From CAZXNF01 sp050741255 (GTDB taxonomy: Bacteria; Pseudomonadota; Gammaproteobacteria; Burkholderiales; SG8-41): a DNA stretch of 14,655 nucleotides. Positions 1 to 6,938 of this stretch are shown here, piece after piece. The notes under the pieces were generated by a model. That model ran no database searches. It had not been told where the DNA came from and saw only the letters and a list, made by a program, of their open reading frames with translations. The stretch is from positions 1 through 14,655 of the forward strand of contig JBOIEQ010000108.1 in NCBI GenBank assembly GCA_050741255.1. The letters are read 5' to 3'. A program made the translations under genes and the position numbers. Position 1 is the first letter of the stretch, and every line of letters starts with the position of its first letter.

Positions 1-3
1 ATC

Positions 4-136
4 GTGAGGGGTGAGGCGTGAGGGGTGAGGGGAATCGGGCGCTGGCGTACTTCAGGTACCCGTAAGCGCGTTACCCGCTAATCTCCCGTCCATCGTCTTT
101 CGGTTTCCCCCTCACGCCTCTCCCCTCACCCCTTAC
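4..136. repeat. Inverted array of GTGAGG[G/C] heptads upstream of the first gene
   Basis: Four head-to-tail heptads, GTGAGGG-GTGAGGC-GTGAGGG-GTGAGGG, occupy 4-31. Four reverse-complement heptads, CCCTCAC-GCCTCTC-CCCTCAC-CCCTTAC, occupy 109-136. Folded back, the arms give an imperfect stem of about 28 pairs around a loop of about 77 bases; a shift of one or more heptads also pairs well. The loop contains a small GTAA-GCGCG-TTAC palindrome at 62-74. Short G-rich heptad arrays of this kind recur between genes in betaproteobacterial genomes (recalled, not checked). The right arm stops two bases before the ATG at 139, so it occupies the place where a ribosome-binding site should be. It may be a mobile or slippage-prone repeat, a structured leader, or the end of the preceding transcription unit. 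Confidence 0.75.
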
Positions 137-138
137 CC

Positions 139-1158
139 ATGTCTCTCTTCAACACCCGCATCACCGAGCTCTACGGCATCCGCCTGCCCGTCATCGGCAG
201 CGGGCTCATGTGGCTCGCCACGCCGGAATACGTGGCCGCGCTCGGCAACGCCGGCATCATGGGCTTCATGACGGCCGCCAGCTTCAAGGACGTGCCGGCG
301 CTGCGCGCGGGCATCAAACGCTGCCGCGAACTCGCCCCCGGCAAGCCCTTCGGCGTCAACATCATGATTCGCGTCAGTCGCGACGGCACCGACCGTGTCA
401 CGCCTTACATCGACGCGGTGATCGAGGAAGGCGTGCGTTTCGTCGAAACCGCCGGCAATAATCCCGAGGCCTACATCCGGCGCATGAAGGATGCGGGCAT
501 CAAGGTGCTGCACAAGGTGCCGGGCGTGCGCTACGCGAAGAAGGCCGAGTCGCTGGGCGCGGATGCCGTCACCGTGATCGGCTCCGAGGCCGGCGGCCAT
601 CCCGGCGTCGAGCCGGTCGGCACCATGGTCATGGCCGCGGCCGCCGCGAAGAGCGTGAAGATCCCGCTGATCGTCGCCGGCGGCCTCGGCACCGGCGCGC
701 AACTCGTCGCCGCGCTCGCGCTCGGCGCGGACGGCATCGCCATGGGCACGCGTTTTCTCGTGTCCGAGGAGATCTGGGCGCACCGCCGCTACAAGGAACG
801 CCTGGTCGCCGCGACCGAACTGGATACCACGCTGCTGCTGCAGTCCATGCGCAACACGCAGCGCGCGCTGAAGACCGACCATACCGCGATGATCCAGCAA
901 CTGGAAAAAGACCAGCCCGGCAACACCGAGGCCATGCTCCCGCACATCATGGGCACGGTCGGGCGCAAGGCTTACGAAACCGGCGAGTATGAGAAAGCCA
1001 TGCTGTCGGTCGGCCAGGGCGTGATCTTCGCGGACAAAATCGAACCGCTGGCCGCCATCGTCGACCGCCTGGAGGAAGAAGCCCGCGTATCGATGAACCG
1101 GCTCGACGGCCTGTACAACCGCCCGGAAATACCGTGGGCGGAAAAGAAACTCGCGTAG
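139..1158 (+). CDS. Nitronate monooxygenase-like FMN oxidoreductase (2-nitropropane dioxygenase family)
   Basis: A 339-residue TIM-barrel flavoprotein of the nitronate monooxygenase / 2-nitropropane dioxygenase family, probably cytosolic and FMN-dependent. The family diagnostic GSEAGGHPG is at residues 148-156; His154 aligns with the catalytic base of bacterial nitronate monooxygenases. The phosphate-binding part of the FMN site is at 179-205 (VAGGLGTGAQ, then GADGIAMGTRF). The N-terminus (PVIGSGLMWLATPEYVAAL) is typical of the family, and the length is usual, so the ATG at 139 fits although no Shine-Dalgarno sequence precedes it: that space is taken by inverted CCCTCAC heptads. The SBP gene follows after 24 bases, which suggests co-transcription. 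Members are often annotated as nitroalkane-oxidising, but the same fold includes FabK-type enoyl-ACP reductases and NAD(P)H:quinone reductases. In this catabolic setting the true substrate is uncertain. Confidence 0.85.
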   Translation: MSLFNTRITELYGIRLPVIGSGLMWLATPEYVAALGNAGIMGFMTAASFKDVPALRAGIKRCRELAPGKPFGVNIMIRVSRDGTDRVTPYIDAVIEEGVRFVETAGNNPEAYIRRMKDAGIKVLHKVPGVRYAKKAESLGADAVTVIGSEAGGHPGVEPVGTMVMAAAAAKSVKIPLIVAGGLGTGAQLVAALALGADGIAMGTRFLVSEEIWAHRRYKERLVAATELDTTLLLQSMRNTQRALKTDHTAMIQQLEKDQPGNTEAMLPHIMGTVGRKAYETGEYEKAMLSVGQGVIFADKIEPLAAIVDRLEEEARVSMNRLDGLYNRPEIPWAEKKLA

Positions 1159-1182
1159 CCTGTCCAAAACCGAGGGGAACAC

Positions 1183-2160
1183 ATGAACATCACGAACCGC
1201 ACCTGGACGCCCTTGCTGACGGGAATTTTCTGCAGCGTCGCCGCAACCGCCGCGTGGGCCCAGGCCTTTCCGAGCAAGACCGTGCGCCTCGTCGTGCCCT
1301 TTGCGGCCGGCGGCTCCACCGACATCGTGGCGCGGACGGTCTCCGCGCGGCTGACCGAGATGTGGGGACAGACCGTGGTGGTGGACAACCGCGCGGGCGG
1401 CGGTACGGTCATCGGCACCGAGATCGTGGCGAAATCCCCGCCCGACGGCTACACCCTGCTGGTGACCCCTGCGCCCTTCACCGTCAATCCGAGCCTGCTG
1501 AAGAAGCTGCCGTACGACGCGCTGAACGACTTCACGCCCATCGTCCTGATCAACACCACGCCGCTGGTCGTCGTGGTCAATCCCAGCGTGCCGGCGAAAT
1601 CGATCAAGGAACTGATCGCGTTGGCGAAGGCGAGGCCCGGTAAACTCAACTTCGGCTCGTCGGGCACCGGCGGTTCCAACCACCTGGCCGGCGAGCTGTT
1701 CAACGCGATGGCCGGCGTGAAGATGGTGCATATCCCGTACAAGGGCAACGCCCCCGCGCTCGTCGATCTCGTCGGCGGCCACGTCGACCTCCTGTTCAAC
1801 GGGCTGACCTCGGCGTTCGCGCTGATCAAGGGCGACAAGATCCGGGCGCTGGCGGTGACCAGCCGGGAACGTTCGCCGGCCATGCCGGAACTCCCCACCG
1901 TCTCGGAATCCGGGCTCAAGGGTTTCGAAGCCGTGGCCTGGAACGGGCTGTCCGGACCGGCGAAGCTGCCGCGCGAAATCGTCACCCGGGTCAACGCCGA
2001 CGTGGTCAAGATCGTCAGCCAGCCCGAGCTCCGGGAACGCCTGAAAGCCGAGGGCTCAGATCCGGTCGGCAGCACGCCCGAACAGTACGCCGCCTTCCTG
2101 CGCGAGGAGATCGCCAAATGGGCCAAAGTCATCAAGCTCGCGAACGTGCAGGCCGAATAA
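1183..2160 (+). CDS. Bug/TctC-family periplasmic solute-binding protein (SBP 1)
   Basis: A 325-residue Bug-family binding protein (TctC, tripartite tricarboxylate receptor), the extracytoplasmic receptor type that binds small carboxylates and related molecules. A Sec signal peptide covers residues 1-26, with likely cleavage after AWA-26. The first ligand loop reads PFAAGGSTD (GG 43-44, Asp47). The second is GSSGTGGSNHLAGELF, followed by VHIPYKG. The C-terminus has the family's EIAKWAKVIK helix. Spacing from the flavoprotein gene is 24 bases, with a GAGGGGA ribosome-binding site at 1172-1178. The next SBP starts two bases after its stop, so the genes are probably translated together. The central ligand-facing stretch (LFNGLTSAFALIK) and the WNGLSGPAKLP segment differ from SBPs 2-5, so its ligand is probably different. 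No TctA or TctB membrane gene is present. Family assignment is firm; ligand unknown. Confidence 0.93.
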   Translation: MNITNRTWTPLLTGIFCSVAATAAWAQAFPSKTVRLVVPFAAGGSTDIVARTVSARLTEMWGQTVVVDNRAGGGTVIGTEIVAKSPPDGYTLLVTPAPFTVNPSLLKKLPYDALNDFTPIVLINTTPLVVVVNPSVPAKSIKELIALAKARPGKLNFGSSGTGGSNHLAGELFNAMAGVKMVHIPYKGNAPALVDLVGGHVDLLFNGLTSAFALIKGDKIRALAVTSRERSPAMPELPTVSESGLKGFEAVAWNGLSGPAKLPREIVTRVNADVVKIVSQPELRERLKAEGSDPVGSTPEQYAAFLREEIAKWAKVIKLANVQAE

Positions 2161-2162
2161 AA

Positions 2163-3119
2163 ATGAGGTTGAGCCTGCGCGCGCTGCTGCTCCTCTGTGC
2201 CGCCGGTTCCGCGACCGCGCAGACCTATCCGGCCAAGCCGATCCGCATCGTCGTTCCTTTTACCGCGGGCGGCCCCTCCGACATCGTCGCGCGCACGGTC
2301 GGCCAGAAACTGTCCGAGGCCTGGGGCCAGCCGGTCGTGGTGGACAACCGCGCCGGCGCCGGCGGCGCCATCGGCACCGAGTTCGTGGCCCGCGGCCCGA
2401 GCGATGGCTACCAGCTCCTGCACGGCACCATCGGCGGACTGGCCGTCGCCATGAGCCTGCAGCCCAACCGCGGCTACGACACCCTGCGCGATTTCGCGCC
2501 CGTCACGCAGACGGTCACGGTGACGAATTTCCTCGTGGTTCACCCCACCGTGCCCGCGAAAAGCATCAAGGAACTGCTCGCGCTCGCGAAAGCCGCGCCC
2601 GGCCGTCTCAATTACGCGTCCTCCGGCGCCGGCACCGGGCCCCATCTCGCCGGCGAGCTGCTGAAGTACATGGGCGGCGTCAACCTCGTGCATGTCCCGT
2701 ACAAGGGCAGCGCGCCCGCGCTCACCGCCATCCTCTCCGGTGAACTAGACGTGAATTTCGAGAACGGCCTGCTCGTCATGCCGCACCTGCGCGCCGGCAA
2801 GCTGCGGCCGCTCGGCGTGACCGGCGCGCAGCGCTCCAGGCTGCTGCCCGAGGTGCCGGCGATCGCGGAAACCCTGCCCGGTTACAACGCGAGCGGCTGG
2901 TACGGGCTGGTCGCACCCGCGGCCACGCCGAAGGACATCCTGGCGAAACTCAACGTGGAAGTCGTGCGCATCCTGCGCCTGCCCGAAGTGTCCGATCGAC
3001 TCGCGGCACAGGGTGCTGAGCCCATTGCCAACACCCCCGATGAATTCGGTGCGTTCATCCGCAGCGAGATCGACAAATGGGCGAAGCTGGTGAAAGCCGC
3101 CAACATGAGAGCCGAATGA
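2163..3119 (+). CDS. Bug/TctC-family periplasmic solute-binding protein (SBP 2)
   Basis: A 318-residue Bug-family SBP. I place the start at the ATG at 2163 because it begins a clean signal peptide (MRLSLRALLLLCAAGSATA, cleavage after residue 19). An in-frame ATG at 2118 would put charged residues in front of it and lie inside the previous gene. Ligand loop 1 is PFTAGGPSD (GG 36-37, Asp40); loop 2 is SSGAGTGPHLAGE, then VHVPYKG. It is a close paralogue of the next gene: both carry GTIGGLAVAMSL, PNRGYDTL and DFAPVTQ in the ligand-facing region and nearly the same C-terminus (EIDKWAKLVKAANM). The gap to SBP 1 is two bases, and its stop codon overlaps the next start as ATGA. Start coupling to upstream translation is likely because its own ribosome-binding site is weak. 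Ligand unknown. Confidence 0.93.
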   Translation: MRLSLRALLLLCAAGSATAQTYPAKPIRIVVPFTAGGPSDIVARTVGQKLSEAWGQPVVVDNRAGAGGAIGTEFVARGPSDGYQLLHGTIGGLAVAMSLQPNRGYDTLRDFAPVTQTVTVTNFLVVHPTVPAKSIKELLALAKAAPGRLNYASSGAGTGPHLAGELLKYMGGVNLVHVPYKGSAPALTAILSGELDVNFENGLLVMPHLRAGKLRPLGVTGAQRSRLLPEVPAIAETLPGYNASGWYGLVAPAATPKDILAKLNVEVVRILRLPEVSDRLAAQGAEPIANTPDEFGAFIRSEIDKWAKLVKAANMRAE

Positions 3120-4093
3120 TGAAACTCATCCGCCGTACCCCCAGCGTCCTGTTCGCTGCCGTTATCGCCGCCCTCGCCACGCCGACGGCGGCGCAGACCT
3201 ATCCCTCGAAGCCCATCCGCATCATCGTGCCGTTTCCCGCCGGCGGTCCGACGGACATCGTGGCGCGCACGATCGCCCAGAAGATGACCGAAGCGTGGGG
3301 CCAGCCCGCCATCGTCGACAACCGCGGCGGACTCGGCGGCGGGCTCGGCACCGAGCAGGCGGCGAAAGCGCCGCCCGACGGCTACACGCTGCTGATGGGC
3401 ACCATCGGCGGGCTCGCCGTGGCCATGAGCCTCGTGCCTAACCGCGGCTACGACACACTGAAGGATTTCGCGCCCGTCACGCAGGCGGTCACCGTCACCA
3501 ACATCCTCGTCACGCATCCCGCGCTGCCGGTGAAGAGCGTGAAGGAACTGCTCGCGCTGGCGAAGGCACGGCCGGGCGCGCTCAATTACGCGACCTCCGG
3601 CGCGGGCACCGTCACGCACCTCGCGGGCGAACTGTTCAAGTTCATGGGCAAGGTCAACATCGTCGCCGTGCACTACAAGGGCGGCGCCCCCGCCCTGACG
3701 GCGTTGATTTCCGGCGAAGTCCAGTTGAGCTACGAAAACTCGCTGATCATCACCCCGCACATCAAATCCGGGAAAGTGCGCGCGCTGGCAGTGACCGGTG
3801 CCAAGCGCTCCCGGCTGATGCCGGAACTGCCGACCATCGCGGAAACGCTGCCCGGCTACGACGCCAGCGGCTGGTACGGCCTGGTGGCGCCGGCCGCCAC
3901 GCCGAAGGACATCGTGGCGAAGCTCAACACGGAGGTTGTACGCATCCTGCGCCTGCCGGACGTCGCGGAGCGCCTCGCCGGTCAGGGCGCGGAGCCCGTC
4001 GGCAACAGCGCCGAGGAATTCACGGCTTTCATCCGCAGCGAGATCGACAAGTGGGCGAAACTCGTCAAGGCCGCCAACATGAAAGCGGAATAG
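3116..4093 (+). CDS. Bug/TctC-family periplasmic solute-binding protein (SBP 3), paralogue of SBP 2
   Basis: A 325-residue Bug-family SBP (324 if the adjacent ATG at 3119 is used). The ATG at 3116 overlaps the upstream TGA in an ATGA arrangement typical of translational coupling; the further upstream in-frame ATG at 3077 would add residues encoded inside SBP 2 and spoil the signal peptide. The signal peptide ends near ATPTAA-26. Ligand loop 1 is PFPAGGPTD (GG 43-44, Asp47); loop 2 is TSGAGTVTHLAGE. The usual VPYKG is VHYKGG here. It shares GTIGGLAVAMSL, NRGYDTL and a near-identical C-terminus with SBP 2, including 21- and 23-base exact DNA matches, so the two arose by tandem duplication. They may bind related ligands with different affinity. 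A 67-base gap separates it from SBP 4. Confidence 0.93.
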   Translation: MMKLIRRTPSVLFAAVIAALATPTAAQTYPSKPIRIIVPFPAGGPTDIVARTIAQKMTEAWGQPAIVDNRGGLGGGLGTEQAAKAPPDGYTLLMGTIGGLAVAMSLVPNRGYDTLKDFAPVTQAVTVTNILVTHPALPVKSVKELLALAKARPGALNYATSGAGTVTHLAGELFKFMGKVNIVAVHYKGGAPALTALISGEVQLSYENSLIITPHIKSGKVRALAVTGAKRSRLMPELPTIAETLPGYDASGWYGLVAPAATPKDIVAKLNTEVVRILRLPDVAERLAGQGAEPVGNSAEEFTAFIRSEIDKWAKLVKAANMKAE

Positions 4094-4144
4094 CGCTTGT
4101 TTCCCGCGCCGCTGACCGAAATCCGTCCGCCATCCGTACCCTTG

Positions 4145-4153
4145 TAAGGAGAG
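4145..4153 (+). promoter_or_regulatory. Strong ribosome-binding site for SBP 4
   Basis: TAAGGAGAG lies nine bases before the ATG at 4161 and closely matches the anti-Shine-Dalgarno sequence. It fixes that start, and suggests SBP 4 is translated independently, unlike the coupled SBP 2/SBP 3 joint. The rest of the 67-base gap (4094-4160) shows neither a clear promoter nor a hairpin with a T-run. Confidence 0.7.
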
Positions 4154-4160
4154 CACCACC

Positions 4161-5141
4161 ATGAACGTCAAACGGAATCTCAAACCACGCGCGCTTGCCG
4201 CCGCCGTCCTCTGCGCGCTCGCCGCGCTGCCCGCGGTCGCGCAGGATTGGCCCACCAAGCCGGTCCGCATGGTCATCCCCTTCCCGCCCGGCGGCAGCAA
4301 CGACATCGTCGGCCGCATGATCGCCCAGCAGCTCTCCGAACGGCTCGGCAAGCAGTTCGTGGTGGACAACCGCGGCGGCGCCGGCGGCAGCATCGGCACC
4401 GAAATGATCGCCAAGTCGCCGGCGGACGGCTACGCGCTGCTGATCATCTCGGTCGCCTACGCCTTCAACACCTCGATGTACGCGAGCCTGCCCTACGATC
4501 CGGTGAAGTCGTTCACCCCGGTGTCCATGCTCGGCACGGGCCCCAATGCGCTGGCCACCCACCCGTCGCTGCCGGCCAGGAACGTGAAGGAATTCGTCGC
4601 GCTCGCCAAGGCCAGGCCGGGCACCCTCAACTATGCGTCCGCCGGCATCGGCTCCTTCCAGCACCTCGGCAGCGAGCTGCTGCGGATCATGGCCGGCATC
4701 AACGTCGTGCACGTGCCTTTCAAAGGCGGTGGGCCGGCGATGATCGACGTGATCTCGGGCCAGACGCAGTTCTGCACCGGCTCGCTCATCCAGCTGATCC
4801 CGCATTACCGTTCCGGCAAGCTGAAACTCCTCGGCACGGGCGGCGCCAAGCGCACGGCGGCACTGCCGGAAGTGCCAACCATTGCCGAAGGCGGCATCAA
4901 GGGGTACGAGGCCAACAACTGGTGGGGCATCCTCGCGCCCGCGGGCACGTCGCCCGAGATCATCAAGCGCCTCAACAACGAACTGTCGGGCATCCTCAAA
5001 TCGGCCGAAACGCAGAAGCGCTTCGAATCCGAGGGCTCCGAAGCGCTGCAGATGGGGCCGGAGCAGTTCGGCAAGTACATCGCCGCCGAAACCGCGAAAT
5101 GGGCGCGCGTGGTGAAGGAAGCCGGCATCAAGCCGGAATAG
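4161..5141 (+). CDS. Bug/TctC-family periplasmic solute-binding protein (SBP 4)
   Basis: A 326-residue Bug-family SBP with a well-formed signal peptide: basic n-region MNVKRNLKPR, hydrophobic core, likely cleavage after AVA-27. Ligand loop 1 is PFPPGGSND (GG 44-45, Asp48); loop 2 is SAGIGSFQHLGSE, then HVPFKGG in place of HVPYKGG. The C-lobe has FCTGSLIQ and NNWWGILAPAGTSPEIIKRLN. These features are shared with SBP 5 (LCMGSLIQ, NWWGLAAPAGTP) and not with SBPs 1-3, so 4 and 5 form a second paralogous pair, with a Cys just before GSLIQ in both. The ATG at 4161 has a strong TAAGGAGAG site. SBP 5 begins 29 bases after its stop. Function is periplasmic ligand capture; the ligand cannot be read from the sequence. 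Confidence 0.93.
   Translation: MNVKRNLKPRALAAAVLCALAALPAVAQDWPTKPVRMVIPFPPGGSNDIVGRMIAQQLSERLGKQFVVDNRGGAGGSIGTEMIAKSPADGYALLIISVAYAFNTSMYASLPYDPVKSFTPVSMLGTGPNALATHPSLPARNVKEFVALAKARPGTLNYASAGIGSFQHLGSELLRIMAGINVVHVPFKGGGPAMIDVISGQTQFCTGSLIQLIPHYRSGKLKLLGTGGAKRTAALPEVPTIAEGGIKGYEANNWWGILAPAGTSPEIIKRLNNELSGILKSAETQKRFESEGSEALQMGPEQFGKYIAAETAKWARVVKEAGIKPE
4278..4312 (+). repeat. 35-base exact repeat, copy 1 (ligand-loop codons of SBP 4)
   Basis: The codons for the PFPPGGSNDIVG ligand loop are identical over 35 bases to 5288-5322 in SBP 5, exactly 1010 bases downstream. Identity includes third codon positions, while flanking sequence diverges quickly. This supports recent common ancestry or local gene conversion between SBPs 4 and 5, and offers a recombination point that could delete one gene. 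Confidence 0.85.
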
Positions 5142-5170
5142 CTGACAGCCGCCGATCACGGAGAATCATC

Positions 5171-6148
5171 ATGAACAGCCCCGCATCGCTTGCGTGCCTG
5201 CTGCTGGCGCTGGCGCCCGTCCTTGCGATGGACGCGCTGGCCGCCGCTGCGCCGGACTATCCGTCGCGGGCGGTGCGGATCGTCATTCCCTTCCCGCCCG
5301 GCGGCAGCAACGACATCGTCGGTCGGGTGCTCGCCACGCAGTTGTCGGAACGCCTGGGCAAACCGGTCGTCGCCGACAACCGCGCCGGTGGCAATTCCAT
5401 CATCGGCAGCGAACTGGTCGCCAACGCACCGCCCGACGGCCACACGCTGCTGATCATCTCGACTTCGTTCACCACCAATCCGATCATCCACAAGCTGCCC
5501 TACGATCCGATCAAGTCCTTCTCATGGGTCGCCATGCTCGGCATCGGGCCGAACGTGCTCGTCGTGACGCCGAGCTTCCCGGTCAACAGCGTCAAGGAGC
5601 TGATCGCCCTGGCCAAGGCACGGCCCGGCCAGATCATCTACGCGTCCACCGGCGTCGGCAGCAACGCCCACTTCGGCACCGAGCTGTTCAAGAACATGAC
5701 CGGGACCAACATGGTGCACGTGCCCTACAAGGGCGGCGCGCCCGCGCTCATCGACGTCATGGCGGGACAGGCGCCGCTCTGCATGGGTTCGCTGATCCAG
5801 GCCACGACCTTCATCCGCAGCGGCAAGCTGAAGGCGCTGGCCACCACGGGGGGCAAGCGCAGTCCCATCCTGCCCGACGTGCCGACCATCGCCGAAGCCG
5901 GCGTGCCCGGCTACGAAACGGTGAACTGGTGGGGCCTGGCAGCACCCGCGGGTACACCGGACGCGATCATCAGCCGGCTGAACGCGGAGGTTGCGACGAT
6001 CCTGAAGAATCCCGACGTGGAAAAACGCCTCGTCTCCGAGGGCGCCGAACCCGCGCTGCTCACGCCCGCCGAACTGGGCCAGCGCGTCGCCAACGAAATC
6101 GCCAAGTGGCAGCGCGTGGCGCAGCAGGCCAACATCCGCGGCGAGTAA
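5171..6148 (+). CDS. Bug/TctC-family periplasmic solute-binding protein (SBP 5), paralogue of SBP 4
   Basis: A 325-residue Bug-family SBP. The reading frame stays open for some 300 codons upstream through SBP 4, but that part reads as arginine- and histidine-rich shadow sequence. The ATG at 5171, with GGAGA at 5160-5164, begins a hydrophobic export-like leader (MNSPASLACLLLALAP) with likely cleavage around DALAAAA. Odd point: this n-region has no Lys or Arg, unlike the other SBPs here. Ligand loop 1 is PFPPGGSND (GG 44-45, Asp48); loop 2 is STGVGSNAHFGTE, followed by HVPYKGG, LCMGSLIQ and NWWGLAAPAGTP. It pairs with SBP 4. The crotonase gene begins 25 bases after its stop, joining the SBP block to the next catabolic block. 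Ligand unknown. Confidence 0.92.
   Translation: MNSPASLACLLLALAPVLAMDALAAAAPDYPSRAVRIVIPFPPGGSNDIVGRVLATQLSERLGKPVVADNRAGGNSIIGSELVANAPPDGHTLLIISTSFTTNPIIHKLPYDPIKSFSWVAMLGIGPNVLVVTPSFPVNSVKELIALAKARPGQIIYASTGVGSNAHFGTELFKNMTGTNMVHVPYKGGAPALIDVMAGQAPLCMGSLIQATTFIRSGKLKALATTGGKRSPILPDVPTIAEAGVPGYETVNWWGLAAPAGTPDAIISRLNAEVATILKNPDVEKRLVSEGAEPALLTPAELGQRVANEIAKWQRVAQQANIRGE
5288..5322 (+). repeat. 35-base exact repeat, copy 2 (ligand-loop codons of SBP 5)
   Basis: Partner of 4278-4312. Both encode PFPPGGSNDIVG in the same reading frame, with identical third codon positions. Confidence 0.85.
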
Positions 6149-6173
6149 CGAAAGGCAATGGAGTGAATACGGC

Positions 6174-6929
6174 GTGACCGAACCGGTATTGCTGATCAGG
6201 GACGAGGGCGCGGTGCGCGTCCTCACGCTGAACCGTCCGCAAAAACTCAACGCGCTGGACCACGCGCTGACCCGCGCGCTGCTGGACGGGCTGCTGGCCG
6301 CGGAGGCCGACGACGGCATCGCGGTGGTCGTTCTTACCGGCGCCGGACGCGCCTTCTGCGCGGGCGCCGACATCGGCGAGTTCAAGCAGTTGACGCCCGA
6401 CAACGCGAAGCTGGTGGAGGAGCGCGCTGCCATGAGCACGCGCACGCACCACTTGTTCACGCAGATGAAGAAGCCGGTCATCGCCGCCGTCAACGGGCAT
6501 GCCGTGGCCGGCGGCTGCGGCTACGCGCTGGCCTGCGATCTCGTCGTGGCCGCGGAAAACGCGCAGTTCGGCTATCCGGAAGTCAAACGCGGCATCCTGC
6601 CCGCCATCGTCCTCGCCAACCTCGTGCGCCAGGTCGGGCGCAAGGCTGCCTTCGAGCTGGTGATCCGCGGCGAGCACATCAGCGCCCGGCGCGCGGCCGA
6701 GCTCGGCATGCTCAACCATGTCGTGCCCGACGGCGCCGCGCTCACCGAGGCCCTCGCGATCGCCACCACGCTGGCGAAACTGCCGCGCGAGGCACTGTTC
6801 GCCACCAAGCGCGCATTCCACGCGGTCGCGGACCTGCCGCTGGCCGAGGCGCTGAAAGTCGGCGAGAAAGCCAACGCCGACATGCGCAGCCTGCCGCCGG
6901 ACCCGTCGCAGGCGCGGTTCCAGAAGTAG
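6174..6929 (+). CDS. Enoyl-CoA hydratase/isomerase (crotonase) family protein
   Basis: A 251-residue crotonase-fold protein that should act on an acyl-CoA thioester in the cytoplasm. It starts at GTG 6174, with GGAG about ten bases upstream; no ATG fits the frame. The oxyanion-hole segment FCAGADI is at 61-67, and the second backbone amide comes from VAGGC at 111-115. Of the two glutamates of rat mitochondrial enoyl-CoA hydratase, the Glu164 equivalent is kept (FGYPE, Glu136), but the Glu144 position is Gly116 (GGCGYALACD). A single-Glu site occurs in several crotonases, including isomerases and 3-methylglutaconyl-CoA-hydratase-like enzymes, so simple syn-hydration is not assured. The FGYPEVKRGILPAIV stretch resembles the hydratase-like subgroup. 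The AtuA-family gene follows nine bases later, so a shared pathway, perhaps branched-chain or isoprenoid acyl-CoA breakdown, is plausible. Confidence 0.88.
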   Translation: MTEPVLLIRDEGAVRVLTLNRPQKLNALDHALTRALLDGLLAAEADDGIAVVVLTGAGRAFCAGADIGEFKQLTPDNAKLVEERAAMSTRTHHLFTQMKKPVIAAVNGHAVAGGCGYALACDLVVAAENAQFGYPEVKRGILPAIVLANLVRQVGRKAAFELVIRGEHISARRAAELGMLNHVVPDGAALTEALAIATTLAKLPREALFATKRAFHAVADLPLAEALKVGEKANADMRSLPPDPSQARFQK

Positions 6930-6938
6930 CGCCGCCGC

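Noticed and set aside
4..136. Heptad arrays as a CRISPR-like array
   Set aside because: The units are seven bases, directly abutting, with no spacers, and no cas gene is present.
133..1782. Long open frame on the minus strand opposite the flavoprotein and SBP 1
   Set aside because: Its translation is rich in Arg, His, Asp and Gly without recognisable domains, as expected from the complement of GC-rich coding DNA. Other long minus-strand frames (for example 2882-4414, 6942-8516, 10744-12297) are rejected for the same reason.
4247..5170. N-terminal extension of SBP 5 through the whole of SBP 4
   Set aside because: It is an out-of-frame shadow of SBP 4, Arg/His-rich, with no ribosome-binding site. 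The GGAGA site and hydrophobic leader at 5171 mark the true start, so this is not a fusion protein.
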